A stretch of 64,000 nucleotides of DNA, from assembly GCA_934757245.1 (NCBI GenBank), contig CAKVLH010000008.1, forward strand, positions 1 through 64,000, in the 5' to 3' direction. The position numbers and the translations under genes are program-made. Below the pieces are notes generated by a model that saw only the letters and a program-made list of their open reading frames with translations, was not told the origin of the DNA and searched no databases. Source of the DNA: an uncultured Candidatus Melainabacteria bacterium. Its GTDB lineage: Bacteria > Cyanobacteriota > Vampirovibrionia > Gastranaerophilales > Gastranaerophilaceae. Shown piece after piece: positions 54,327 through 63,501 of the stretch (the stretch's first letter is position 1; the number at the start of each line of letters is the position of its first letter).

Positions 54327-54344
54327 TTTATAGATTCAAAAATG

Positions 54345-54380
54345 AAAAAGGCGGGGATACTTATGTATTCCCGTCTTTTT
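54345..54380 (+). terminator. nusA terminator
   Basis: GC-rich stem AAAAAGGCGGGGATA / TATTCCCGTCTTTTT with two G-U pairs, T-run. Confidence 0.8.
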
Positions 54381-54389
54381 ATAATAATT

Positions 54390-54430
54390 ATAGAGCACAA
54401 AACTCAATATTTATAAGTCTTGTGCTCTAT
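54390..54430 (-). terminator. trpS-side hairpin
   Basis: An 11-bp stem (54390-54400 with 54420-54430), large 19-nt loop, directly after the trpS stop in the minus direction; the T-run is weak. Confidence 0.45.
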
Positions 54431-54434
54431 TAGC

Positions 54435-55439
54435 TTAATACATTCTAACCAATTTTCTAACTTCTTTTAGAACTTTTTGAGCTTCTTCCCTTGCTCTTGC
54501 TGAACCTTCGTTCAAAATCTTTTCAACAATTTCAGGATGAGCTTCATAATATCTTCTTCTGTCTCTGATTTCTTTGAAGCGTTCGTTAACCTTTGCGCCT
54601 AATTGACGTTTACAATCTGCACATCCGCGTTGGCCTTTTTCGCATTCACATCTGATTGTGTTAACTTCATCTTCGCTTCCGAAAATTTTCCAATATTTGA
54701 AAGCTACTTCACAATCATCAGGATGTCCCAAATCATCTTTTCTCATTCTGCTTCTATCAGTAATTGCAGACATAATCTTCTTAGCTGTAACTTCTTCTGT
54801 ATCAGCGATTTTAATATCATTGTTGAAAGATTTACCCATTTTATTACCGTCTAAACCGCAAATCAAAGAGCAATTATTCAACAATGGTTGAGTTTCTTTA
54901 AAGAAATCTGTTTTATAGATATTATTAAATCTTCTTGCGATATCTCTTGTCAGTTCAACGTGCGCTACCTGATCAATTCCTACAGGAACAAAATCAGTAT
55001 TAAACGCCAAAATATCAGCCGTCATAAGAACAGGATAACCCATCAAACCATAATTGATTTGAGATGCAAAACCTTCTTTTGAGTGCAAAATTTTTGCCAT
55101 ATCTTTCAAGTTAGGATCTCTTTCTACCCAGTTTTGAGGAGTAATCATACTTAAATAAATATGAAGTTCTGCGATTTCAGGAATCAAAGATTGAACATAG
55201 ATTGTAGCTTTATCAGGATTAATTCCGCTTGCAAGCCAATCCACAGCAACATCAATCACATCTTGCCTTAAATTCTCTGTCTTCTCGTATTTTGTAGTCA
55301 AAGCATGCCAGTCTGCAATAAAATAAAAACATCTGTACTCATCTTGGAGTTTCAACATATTTTCAATTACGCCTAAATAATGTCCCAAATGAAGTTTCCC
55401 TGTTGGGCGCATGCCTGTTACTACAATTTTATCTTGCAT
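54435..55439 (-). CDS. trpS: tryptophanyl-tRNA synthetase
   Basis: 334 aa, class I: HLGH (17-20), GNKMGKS as the KMSKS motif. The C-terminal CECEKGQRGCADCKR cysteine cluster is typical of one TrpRS subgroup. AAGGAAA upstream. It lies 3 nt after the exported amylase gene. Confidence 0.94.
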   Translation of the reverse strand: MQDKIVVTGMRPTGKLHLGHYLGVIENMLKLQDEYRCFYFIADWHALTTKYEKTENLRQDVIDVAVDWLASGINPDKATIYVQSLIPEIAELHIYLSMITPQNWVERDPNLKDMAKILHSKEGFASQINYGLMGYPVLMTADILAFNTDFVPVGIDQVAHVELTRDIARRFNNIYKTDFFKETQPLLNNCSLICGLDGNKMGKSFNNDIKIADTEEVTAKKIMSAITDRSRMRKDDLGHPDDCEVAFKYWKIFGSEDEVNTIRCECEKGQRGCADCKRQLGAKVNERFKEIRDRRRYYEAHPEIVEKILNEGSARAREEAQKVLKEVRKLVRMY

Positions 55440-55442
55440 ATA

Positions 55443-56960
55443 TTATTTCCTTTCCTTAATCATCAAAACTTTAATTTCACCGGCGTCTAAATCTGTAAAC
55501 AAACGCTTATGTCCGGCTCTTATATTATCGTTACCTGTTATAACGTCTAACACATTCTTTTTGTTTATACTTTTATCTTTTATCGTAATTTTATTCTGAG
55601 GATTTTTAAAATCCAAGTTCCCAACAACAATTATTTGTTCTTTATTCAATTTTCTTGTAAAAGCAAAAACTTTGTCATTGCCGGTTTTTAGTTCTGTAAA
55701 ATCACCTTTTGTAATCAAATCCAAATTATCGTTTCTGAAAGCCAAAGCTTCTTTAAAGTTGTTCAAGATTCTTTCGTTTTTACCATCAGGTCTGCGAGAG
55801 AAATTGAAGATATCTAATTTACCTCTGTGAACAAAGTAAGTATCATCGTCTGTTTCAGTTTTTTGAGCCTTAGTATTTGCCCAAGAATACAGATACTCAT
55901 CTCCGGTAAAGAAACCGTCAATACAATAAGGATTGAATGGTAAAGTTGCTTCCAACCAAGAAATCATAATTGAGAAGTTTTCGCCATGCAAAACAACAGG
56001 ACTTACTTCATCATGTGTTGTAAAGCTCAATATTACACTCTTAGGAGCTTTGTAAGAATCAAGCAATTTCAAATTGAACTTGATATGCTCCATAAATTCA
56101 GGCGCATTCCACTCTTTCAAGTTGAAAAAGCTACCATAATAGCCGTCGAATCCAGCTTGTAATAATTTGTCATAAGGTGTAAATTCTGCGTATTGGCTTG
56201 GTGGTTCTCTCCAAGAGTCTGAAGCTTCTGCTAAGAACATGAATTCGGGGTCTTTGCTTCTGGTATATTTAATAATTTCTTCCCAAAAAGCAGAAGGTTT
56301 TATTGTTGCAACATCCGCTCTAATTCCATCTGCACCGATTGATAGAACTAAATCAACAAACTTTTTGTGCGCATCAATTACGTCTTGGTTAAGTTTTTTG
56401 TTGTTACCTGTTTTAAGTAATCTTACATCAGTCCAATCCGTAGGAACAATTGAACATTGCCTATCATCTTTAATAAATAATTCAGGATGAGTTAAAAATA
56501 AGTCATAAGCGCCACAGCTTGGAAGGTCAATAATTACTCTAATTCCACGTTTATGACATTCTTCAACAAACTTTTTTGCTTGCTCTACATCCGTAAGTTT
56601 TGAAGTTTTATCAACCAACTGAGGATTTATATCCCAGAAGTTTTCAGCTGCATAAACGGAACCTGCAGTTCCAAGCGCTTTAAGCCTTCCTACAGGAGTT
56701 ATAGGTAGAACGTGAAGCGTATTTATGCCGAGATTTTTTATTTCATCTAATCGCGCAATCGCATTTAAAAAATTTCCACTGACTTCATTTTCGTCAATAA
56801 TTTCGTTGCCGTTTAAATCTTGAGCGTTAAATGTTCTAAGATTTATTCCGCAAATATTTGCTTTGTTATTAGTAAACAATGTTCTTAAATCATTGTTTTC
56901 ACCTGCATAAGCGCAAGAACTTAAAAGTAATAAAGCTAAAGTCAGAACTTTCTTTTTCAT
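55443..56960 (-). CDS. exported GH13 alpha-amylase-like protein
   Basis: 505 aa from MKKKVLTLALLLLSSCAYAG (AAGGGGG upstream). Signal peptide or lipobox (LSSC), so periplasmic or lipid-anchored. An EF-hand-like loop DLNGNEIIDENE precedes the barrel. GH13 residues: D216 (GIRADV), E245 (FLAEA), H316/D317 (THDE). It probably hydrolyses alpha-glucans outside the cytoplasm and feeds the cytosolic GH13 enzyme. Exact specificity unknown. Confidence 0.87.
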   Translation of the reverse strand: MKKKVLTLALLLLSSCAYAGENNDLRTLFTNNKANICGINLRTFNAQDLNGNEIIDENEVSGNFLNAIARLDEIKNLGINTLHVLPITPVGRLKALGTAGSVYAAENFWDINPQLVDKTSKLTDVEQAKKFVEECHKRGIRVIIDLPSCGAYDLFLTHPELFIKDDRQCSIVPTDWTDVRLLKTGNNKKLNQDVIDAHKKFVDLVLSIGADGIRADVATIKPSAFWEEIIKYTRSKDPEFMFLAEASDSWREPPSQYAEFTPYDKLLQAGFDGYYGSFFNLKEWNAPEFMEHIKFNLKLLDSYKAPKSVILSFTTHDEVSPVVLHGENFSIMISWLEATLPFNPYCIDGFFTGDEYLYSWANTKAQKTETDDDTYFVHRGKLDIFNFSRRPDGKNERILNNFKEALAFRNDNLDLITKGDFTELKTGNDKVFAFTRKLNKEQIIVVGNLDFKNPQNKITIKDKSINKKNVLDVITGNDNIRAGHKRLFTDLDAGEIKVLMIKERK

Positions 56961-57085
56961 AAAAAATCCCCCTTTAAATCGTATCAAATAAAGCTTTGAT
57001 TGTAAATGGGAGAAATAATTAATACAAAAAAATAAATAAATTGACTTAAAGTTTTAAATCATTAAATCTTAATTGAGGTATCAAA

Positions 57086-57457
57086 ATGTTTTTAACAAAT
57101 TTATTTACACACAAATGCTCACATGAACACGTTACACCGGATAAAGATTGCGCGTATTGTCCAGACTGCGGGAAATTAATCAAAAACGAATGGTATATTA
57201 CACGTTGCGCTTGCTGTGGAGTTAAATTGAAAGCCATGGTTAAAAAAGGAGAAATCGTACCACAACTTAATTATTGTTATAACTGTGGAAGCAACGAATT
57301 CAAAGTTGAAAAATTGGACGAAATTAACTTTGTAGACATCCGCTTTGCAGCACTAGTAAAACACGAGGTAGAAAACAAAGAACATATTTGTTCAACAACT
57401 AGATGCTGGCAAGAAAGAACAGACGTGCAACCAAAATTGCTAGTACAATACCTGTAA
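57086..57457 (+). CDS. small multi-zinc-ribbon protein overlapping spmB
   Basis: 123 aa. CPDC...CACC (about 31-51) and CYNC around 72-75 suggest zinc-ribbon knuckles. The last 59 nt overlap the end of spmB on the other strand. AGGTATC-type upstream sequence is weak. The cysteine pattern supports a real gene; the overlap is unusual. Confidence 0.6.
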   Translation: MFLTNLFTHKCSHEHVTPDKDCAYCPDCGKLIKNEWYITRCACCGVKLKAMVKKGEIVPQLNYCYNCGSNEFKVEKLDEINFVDIRFAALVKHEVENKEHICSTTRCWQERTDVQPKLLVQYL

Positions 57458-57917
57458 TGTCGGCAATAATTCCCGTCAGTAAAGCATAACGAAATTTTTT
57501 AATTCCAATAGAACCAAAATAAACCGCCAAAACATAGAAGGTTGTTTCTGAGCTTCCAACCATAACAGCCGCAAGTTTTGTAATATAAGCATCAGGTCCG
57601 AAATTATTTGCTATATCGGAAAATAAGCCCAATGTAGCAGAACCGGATAAAGAGCGCGTTAGAATTATCGGAACAATATCAGCCGGAATATAATTCCCTA
57701 CAAGATTTTTAATTAAATCCATTGCTCCACAGGCTTTAAACATAGAAACGCCAACCATAATTGCAACAAGATAGGGTATTATAGATACTGATACTTTAAA
57801 TCCGTCCTTTGCACCTTCTACAAATTCTTCATAAACAGGAACTTTTTTTATTATTCCTGCACATAGAATTACTAAAATCATTAATGGAAGAATGTATAAA
57901 GAAATTTTCTCAATCAT
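57399..57917 (-). CDS. SpmB-like 'gate' domain membrane protein
   Basis: 172 aa, several hydrophobic segments; YEEFVEGAKDGFKVSVSIIPYLVAIMV and the GSSETTFYVLAVYFG motif are typical of SpmB/nucleoside-recognition (Gate) proteins. No spore genes are seen, so the spore-maturation name is historic; the pair is widespread in non-sporeformers. It overlaps spmA by 8 nt. Confidence 0.85.
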   Translation of the reverse strand: MIEKISLYILPLMILVILCAGIIKKVPVYEEFVEGAKDGFKVSVSIIPYLVAIMVGVSMFKACGAMDLIKNLVGNYIPADIVPIILTRSLSGSATLGLFSDIANNFGPDAYITKLAAVMVGSSETTFYVLAVYFGSIGIKKFRYALLTGIIADITGIVLAILVARLFFLASI

Positions 57918-58494
57918 TATTCCTCCAAAGTTTTTTCAAAATTAATGCTGTTACTATTGCTGTTAAAAAAGAAAGTGTTGTAACAATTAGTGTTGGTAAA
58001 ATCACTTCAGAAGGATTTGTCGCGCCAACTCCAACCAAAACGGCAATCACAGTAGCCGGAATAATTTGAAAACCGGCAGTATTCATACCCAAAAACATAC
58101 ACATGCTATCAGTTGCAACATCTTTTTTCGGATTGTCTTCTTGAAGTTCTTTCATAACTTTTAAACCAATAGGTGTCGCAGCATTCGTTAACCCTAAGGC
58201 ATTTGCAGCTACACTCATTGTAATATCACCAATCGCAGGACTGTCTTTTTTTATATCCGAAAATAAAACTTTTGCAATCGGATTTAAAATTTTTGAAAGA
58301 ATTTGAACCAAACCTGATTTTTCTGCAATTCGCATTATGCCAAGCCAAAATGCCATAATGCCAATTAAAGAAAACGAAATTTTTACAGCCAAATTACAAG
58401 CAGAAAGCATAGCGTTTACAACATCTGAAATCGTATGATTAAAAATTCCGACAATAATTGAAATTGTAACTAATCCGAAAAATATGTAATTCAT
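57910..58494 (-). CDS. SpmA-like 'gate' domain membrane protein
   Basis: 194 aa, 4-5 hydrophobic helices; MRIAEKSGLVQILSKILNPI and SVAANALGLTNAATPIGLKVMKEL match the SpmA family. It probably works with SpmB as a two-part membrane complex of unknown cargo. No clear Shine-Dalgarno. Confidence 0.85.
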   Translation of the reverse strand: MNYIFFGLVTISIIVGIFNHTISDVVNAMLSACNLAVKISFSLIGIMAFWLGIMRIAEKSGLVQILSKILNPIAKVLFSDIKKDSPAIGDITMSVAANALGLTNAATPIGLKVMKELQEDNPKKDVATDSMCMFLGMNTAGFQIIPATVIAVLVGVGATNPSEVILPTLIVTTLSFLTAIVTALILKKLWRNND

Positions 58495-58534
58495 AAACTT
58501 ATATTAACAAAAAAACATTTTGACTGAAAGCCGA

Positions 58535-60400
58535 TTATTTTAGTGGCGAGCAGACAACCATTTCACAGTTTTTGCAATCAAAAATCAATGGATAAGTTTG
58601 TCCGTGTTCGTCTTCTAGCAAAAGTTTTTGTGGAGATTTGCAAATACCAAGTGCGTATTTTATACAATGTTTTGTGCGCATAAGTTCAATCTGATGCTTT
58701 GGAAATTTGGCTTCCATTGCAGGTTCAAGAACCGTACAATCGCATTTGTTATAAAACTTTTCGGCCTCTTTGTTGAACACATTGGCTCTATAATCAACTT
58801 CTTTTTTATAGTAATGTGCATAACTGAGCGGTTTTTGAATATCGCGTTTATAATTTTTAAGGCGCTCTTGCATAAGTAATTCAAACGCTTCACGTCGTAG
58901 TTGATTAATCGCGCTAACAGGCATAAATGGAAGTTCTGTGGCGATTTTTATATCTTCGATATAAAAATCGCTTTCTCCTGTTTTAGAAAACTGTTTTACA
59001 AAAGTTTCTTTCATCCTGTCCGGATTGTTTGCGCATTCGCCTTCTAACTGTAGAGTGATTGAAATGTTGTTTTCGTCAGTCAGGATTAATAAAACCCTCT
59101 CCGTAGGTGAAGGGATGATCTCAACTTGTACACCGATTTGTCGCTTAACAGGTTGAGAGAGTAATTTTTCAAACTCAACATCAAGGTTTCTGTAAACCTC
59201 ATCACCAACTTTTAATTTTATTTTCTTGTTTGGATAAATCACAAACAAAACTCCCTCTCTTCGGGGAAGGGCTGGGGTGGGAGCTTTTCCTGTTGGGGTA
59301 ACTTTATTCACCAAGCATCCATCACTTCCCACAACAAGTCCGTCTTGCGCATGAATTTCTTTATTTGTTTTAATCACAAAGCAATCTTTTTTAATTTCAA
59401 CAACCTTGCCCAAATATTCGCCCTTAGATTTAGGTGAAACAAAATTAAAACAATCCTTACGTTTTTCTAAGAAATAATCCGTAAAACCGCGGTTAAAACT
59501 TTTATCAGGATTAGGCGTAAACGGATAAATACATTTGCCGGAACTTATTTTTGTAGAGTATTTATCTAATTCTTGTCTATAATAGGCTGTAACGTTTTTT
59601 ACATAGTTTGTTTCTTTTAATCTGCCTTCAATTTTAAACGAGAAAACACCGGCTTCTGCCATTTCTTTCAAGTGTTTTGATGCGTTAAAATCCTTTAGGC
59701 AAAGTGCATGAATGTCTTTTGCCAAAATCTTCCCATCAGTATTTTTAACTGTGTATTTTTTTCGGCAAGGTTGAGCGCATTCTCCCCTGTTTGCAGAACG
59801 CCCGCCAATAAACTGGCTCAGATAACATTGACCGCTATAAGACACACAAAGTGCGCCATGTACAAATGCTTCCAGTTCCAAATTCGGATTAGCTTCATGA
59901 ATTTCCTTAATTTTCCCTAAAGAGAGTTCTCTTGCTAAAACCACTCTTGAAACACCAAGTTTATTAAAGAATGAAACTTTTTTAATATCACGATTATCGC
60001 ATTGAGTGCTCATATGTATTGCTAAATTAAGTGGTTTTACAAACTCCATCTCAGCGGAAGAGGGCTGAGGAGAGTATTTTATTTGCAATTCCATCAACTT
60101 ATTCAGTAATCCCATATCTTGAACGATAACCGCATCCACACCAATTTTATCAAGCTTTTTAACCAATTCAACAGCTTCATCTAATTCTTTATCATTCAAA
60201 ATCGTATTGACGGTAATAAAAACTTTTGCCCAGAATTTGTGCGCATGATTAACAACTTCTTGAATATCATCCAAACTATTCGGTGCATTTCTTCTCGCAC
60301 CAAAACAAGATGCGCCCATATAAACAGCATCCGCACCACAATTAATAGCTTCAATTGCGGTTTGCTTGTCTTTTGCAGGTGATAAAAGTTCGGTTTTCAT
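58535..60400 (-). CDS. U32-family peptidase-like protein (RlhA/TrhP type) with in-frame repeat insertions
   Basis: 621 aa. N-terminal TIM-like U32 domain with HGALCVSYSGQC, YLSQFIGGRSANRGECAQPC (four Cys, iron-sulfur site in this family), and a C-terminal DUF3656-like part. Members modify 23S or tRNA bases (ho5C/ho5U). Three insertions of REP-like DNA occur in frame (about residues 108-117, 369-384, 426-436; for example GKAPTPALPRREG). No Shine-Dalgarno: the DNA upstream of the ATG is the arm of inverted-repeat copy C. Confidence 0.85.
   Translation of the reverse strand: MKTELLSPAKDKQTAIEAINCGADAVYMGASCFGARRNAPNSLDDIQEVVNHAHKFWAKVFITVNTILNDKELDEAVELVKKLDKIGVDAVIVQDMGLLNKLMELQIKYSPQPSSAEMEFVKPLNLAIHMSTQCDNRDIKKVSFFNKLGVSRVVLARELSLGKIKEIHEANPNLELEAFVHGALCVSYSGQCYLSQFIGGRSANRGECAQPCRKKYTVKNTDGKILAKDIHALCLKDFNASKHLKEMAEAGVFSFKIEGRLKETNYVKNVTAYYRQELDKYSTKISSGKCIYPFTPNPDKSFNRGFTDYFLEKRKDCFNFVSPKSKGEYLGKVVEIKKDCFVIKTNKEIHAQDGLVVGSDGCLVNKVTPTGKAPTPALPRREGVLFVIYPNKKIKLKVGDEVYRNLDVEFEKLLSQPVKRQIGVQVEIIPSPTERVLLILTDENNISITLQLEGECANNPDRMKETFVKQFSKTGESDFYIEDIKIATELPFMPVSAINQLRREAFELLMQERLKNYKRDIQKPLSYAHYYKKEVDYRANVFNKEAEKFYNKCDCTVLEPAMEAKFPKHQIELMRTKHCIKYALGICKSPQKLLLEDEHGQTYPLIFDCKNCEMVVCSPLK
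59092..59121. repeat. REP-like repeat R8 inside the U32 gene
   Basis: CCCTCTCCGTAGGTGAAGGG hairpin word, family of R1/R4, translated as SPTERV. Confidence 0.5.
59251..59285. repeat. REP-like repeat R7 inside the U32 gene
   Basis: CTCCCTCTCTTCGGGGAAGG unit, same unit as R5 in reverse orientation; translated as APTPALPRREG. Confidence 0.65.
60044..60076. repeat. REP-like repeat R9 inside the U32 gene
   Basis: CTCAGCGGAAGAGGGCTGAG hairpin word, translated as SPQPSSAEME. Confidence 0.5.
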
Positions 60401-60408
60401 AAATTGAG

Positions 60409-60528
60409 GGGAATAAGGTAATAGGGTAATAAGAGAATAAGAGGTTATAAACTTTCCATAAAAAACTTTTTGTTAATTTAATATATTTAATATCACTTAT
60501 TCCCTTATTACCCTATTACCTTATTCCC
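60409..60528. mobile_element. inverted-repeat element, copy C (no gene inside)
   Basis: 38-nt arms (60409-60446 and 60491-60528, about 4 mismatches) made of GGGAATAA, GGTAATAG, GGTAATAA, GAGAATAA plus GAGGTT around 44 nt. The left arm differs from that of copy B at about 4 of 38 positions, and the DNA just inside (TTATAAA, CCATAAA) still recalls the start of copy B. It lies 4 nt after the TPR-gene stop and 8 nt before the U32 ATG. Confidence 0.6.
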
Positions 60529-60532
60529 TTTC

Positions 60533-61816
60533 CTATCCCCCCATCCTCTTTCCAAAAATTTTCTTCAAGAACGCACCAAAACCGCCGTTTTCTGAGCCGT
60601 TTTTGTATTTTTCATAATTATCGGCAACAAATTGGTTTCTTGGGTCGATTTCCTTCAATCTGTCCATGTATTCCATTGCACCGTAATTATCTCCGATAGA
60701 TTCTCTAAATTCAGCCAATTTTTGCAACGCGTTTTTGTTTTTAGGGTCAACATCAACTAAACGTTCGTAGAATTCGCTTGCTTTTGTCTTATCACCTTCT
60801 GTTTCAAGCAATACTGCGATTGTTTCAATTAAATCAACATTTGTATCATCAAATCTGTAAGCCGTTAAATATTCGTTTAATGCAACATCTTTATCACCAC
60901 GAACAATGTTGTATTTGCCCCAGTTTACGTGTTCATTAAACGAATCTTCTAATTTTTCATAAATCAAGGCGCGCATCTGATAAATCAAAGGTGAATTCGG
61001 ATCTAGTTTTGCGTACTCGTCAATTTCTTTAAACGCATCCTCTGACATACCTTTTTGGAAATAATATTGAGCCAAAAGTGCGTGAAAAGTTTTATCGTTT
61101 TTATAATTTTCTTGATTACGTTTAAGAATTTCAAAACCTTCGTCGTTTTTACCTAAATCAAATAAAGCTCTTGCTTTTGTTAAATCGTGTCGTGTAAGTT
61201 CCAACGCTTTTTCGGGTTGAGAATTTCTGATATAATAACCGGCTAAAATTTCTTCAAAATCTTTAAAACCGCAGTCTTTTCTTCCGCGTTCCAAAATTTG
61301 AATTGCAGAAACTATACCTTCTGTTTTTTCATAAAGTTCTGCTAATTTTAAATACACAACAGGATTTTTATCATCATAATCTGAAATTTTTAAGTATTCA
61401 TCAATTGCATCTGTTATTTTGCCTTGACCTTCGCAAAGTCCTGCATATAAATATCTTGCAGGAAGAGCTTCTTGTTGGTCTTTTGCGTGGTCTATAGCTT
61501 TTTTATAGTCGTTTCTGGCGTGGCTCATTTGCTGTTGAAGTGCATGCAAATTTCCTCTTAGCAAATAATACTTGAATCTATCTTCATGGCAGAATAAATC
61601 AATTAATTGCTCGTGTGCTAAAATATTCGGCGGATCGACTTCTAAAATCTTGCCATAATAAATTTTTGCATCATCCTTTTTTTCTAAAATTAACGCAACA
61701 TGCGCAAGCTTAGTCAATAATTCGACATCGTTTTGCTTGTGTGGAAGCTGTTTTTTGTACTCCGCATAAGCTTCTTCATATTTTTCATCTTGTTCAAGTT
61801 GTTCTGCTAAGTTCAT
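60533..61816 (-). CDS. TPR-repeat protein
   Basis: 427 aa made of about ten TPR-like helix pairs (EEAYAEYKKQL, DAKIYYGKILEVDP, ALNEYLTAYRFDD, KASEFYERLVDVDPKN, GAMEYMDRLKEIDP), a flexible tail (SENGGFGAFLKKIFGKR). No signal peptide. Scaffold or assembly role; partners unknown. AGGAG upstream. Confidence 0.85.
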   Translation of the reverse strand: MNLAEQLEQDEKYEEAYAEYKKQLPHKQNDVELLTKLAHVALILEKKDDAKIYYGKILEVDPPNILAHEQLIDLFCHEDRFKYYLLRGNLHALQQQMSHARNDYKKAIDHAKDQQEALPARYLYAGLCEGQGKITDAIDEYLKISDYDDKNPVVYLKLAELYEKTEGIVSAIQILERGRKDCGFKDFEEILAGYYIRNSQPEKALELTRHDLTKARALFDLGKNDEGFEILKRNQENYKNDKTFHALLAQYYFQKGMSEDAFKEIDEYAKLDPNSPLIYQMRALIYEKLEDSFNEHVNWGKYNIVRGDKDVALNEYLTAYRFDDTNVDLIETIAVLLETEGDKTKASEFYERLVDVDPKNKNALQKLAEFRESIGDNYGAMEYMDRLKEIDPRNQFVADNYEKYKNGSENGGFGAFLKKIFGKRMGG

Positions 61817-61825
61817 TCTATTCTC

Positions 61826-62383
61826 CTAGTTAAATTTATTTTGAGCAACCGCAATACCGTCTTTGAAATAACAAGCAATACCTTCTTTTGCTTTTACAAT
61901 TGCACATTTTAATGTCTCTAATTCTTCTTTAGAAAAGTTTTGAAGTACAAAGACTTCTGAAGGAATGTTTGGTTGAGGACCGATACCGATTTTTAGTCTT
62001 GCAACATTTTTTGTTCCAAGATGTTGAATAACGGATTTTATACCGTTATGACCGCCGTCAGAGCCGTTTGGACGAAAACGTATTTTCCCGATTTCCAATG
62101 ACAAATCATCATACACAATCAAAACATCCTCAATCGGTATTTTATAATAATCCATAACCGCGCGCACTGCCTCACCGGACAAGTTCATGAAGGTAGTCGG
62201 TTTAATTAATAAATAATCTTCTGTGCCTGTTCTTAAATTTGTCATAAGGCATTTAAGACGCGAATTTTCTCTAAAATTCAAATTCTCATTAAGCGCAAAA
62301 CTGTCTATAAGCATAAACCCAGCATTATGCCTCGTAAAAACGTATTTGTCGCCAATATTTCCTAAACCTGCAATAAGTTTCAT
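61826..62383 (-). CDS. pth: peptidyl-tRNA hydrolase
   Basis: 185 aa. GLGNIGDKYVFTRHNAGF includes the catalytic His, NLSGEAV, IVYDDLSLEIGKIRFRPNGSDGGHNGI are the other family motifs. It releases tRNA from stalled peptidyl-tRNA. AGGGA upstream. Operon with the TPR gene (9 nt gap). Confidence 0.95.
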   Translation of the reverse strand: MKLIAGLGNIGDKYVFTRHNAGFMLIDSFALNENLNFRENSRLKCLMTNLRTGTEDYLLIKPTTFMNLSGEAVRAVMDYYKIPIEDVLIVYDDLSLEIGKIRFRPNGSDGGHNGIKSVIQHLGTKNVARLKIGIGPQPNIPSEVFVLQNFSKEELETLKCAIVKAKEGIACYFKDGIAVAQNKFN

Positions 62384-62561
62384 AATTTATTCCCTAATTT
62401 AAACTAATTATTTCATTAAAATACTACAATGTCTACTATAAATGAATATTATCAGTTTTTTAATTAATTTTAATTTTAAGATAAAGATTATATAAATATT
62501 TCCAAGAATTTAGTTTTTTTATAATATACTAATCTGGTAGTTAATTTTATGGAGAAAGAGA

Positions 62562-63383
62562 ATGACAGTTTTAGAAAAATCTTTAATACATCCTTCTGCA
62601 GTAATTCACCCATCTGCCGAAATCGCTGAAGGAGTTACAATTGGCCCTAACGTAGTTATTGGTGAAGGTGTAAAAATAGGTAAAGGCACAAGAGTTATCG
62701 CAAACGCTTATATTGAATTTGCGGAAATCGGTGAAAACTGTACTATTTCTCCATTTGCAACAATTGGCTCAGAACCTCAAGATTTGGGCTATAAAGGCGA
62801 AGCTACAAAAGTTGTAATCGGCAACGAAACAATTATCAAAGAAAATGTAACAATTCATAGAGGCGCAGCTTGCGGTGATTTCACTACAAGAATCGGTAAC
62901 AAATGTTTATTAATGGTTGGTTCTCACGTTGCTCACAACTGCGTATTAGCGGACCAAGTTATTCTTGCTAACCTAGTAACACTTGGCGGACACGTTCACG
63001 TAGGATTTGGCGCATTCGTTGGCGGAATGAGCGTATTCCACCAAAATATCAGAATCGGCGATATGGCAATTATTAGCGGTTTCTCTGCTTCAAGACAAGA
63101 TATTCTTCCATACTCTAAAGGCGAAGGCCGTCCACCGGTTCCACGCGGATTAAATGTTATCGCGATGAAACGCAGAGGAGTTTCTCAAGAAATCAGAACT
63201 GCTACTAACGAAGCATTTAAACTATTAATTTCAGAAGAATACAACACAACTCAAGCAATTGAAAAAATTAAAGCTGAAATTCCGATGAATGAATATATCG
63301 AAAAAATGATTGATTTTATCCAAACATCAAAACGTGGCGTACTTCTAAAATCACATAAATCAGGTTATCAATCATTAGATTAA
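62562..63383 (+). CDS. lpxA: UDP-N-acetylglucosamine acyltransferase
   Basis: 273 aa, left-handed beta-helix of hexapeptide repeats (IHPSAVIHPSAEIAEGVTIGPN). The catalytic His region is GSHVAHNCVLADQVILAN; FSASRQDILPYSKGEGRPPVPRGLNVIAMKRRG leads to a helical C terminus. It is the first step of lipid A synthesis, so the organism should have an outer membrane. GGAG upstream; terminator after. Confidence 0.92.
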   Translation: MTVLEKSLIHPSAVIHPSAEIAEGVTIGPNVVIGEGVKIGKGTRVIANAYIEFAEIGENCTISPFATIGSEPQDLGYKGEATKVVIGNETIIKENVTIHRGAACGDFTTRIGNKCLLMVGSHVAHNCVLADQVILANLVTLGGHVHVGFGAFVGGMSVFHQNIRIGDMAIISGFSASRQDILPYSKGEGRPPVPRGLNVIAMKRRGVSQEIRTATNEAFKLLISEEYNTTQAIEKIKAEIPMNEYIEKMIDFIQTSKRGVLLKSHKSGYQSLD

Positions 63384-63400
63384 TAATGTTTTTATAATAG

Positions 63401-63436
63401 AAAAAGACGAATACCAATTGGTGTTCGTCTTTTTTT
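63401..63436 (+). terminator. lpxA terminator
   Basis: A 15-bp stem (63401-63415 with 63420-63434), T-run. Confidence 0.9.
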
Positions 63437-63501
63437 GTTAACTTTTGTAAAAATATATATACAAAGTGTTATCAAAAATATATATTGAGGAATAGATAAA
63501 G

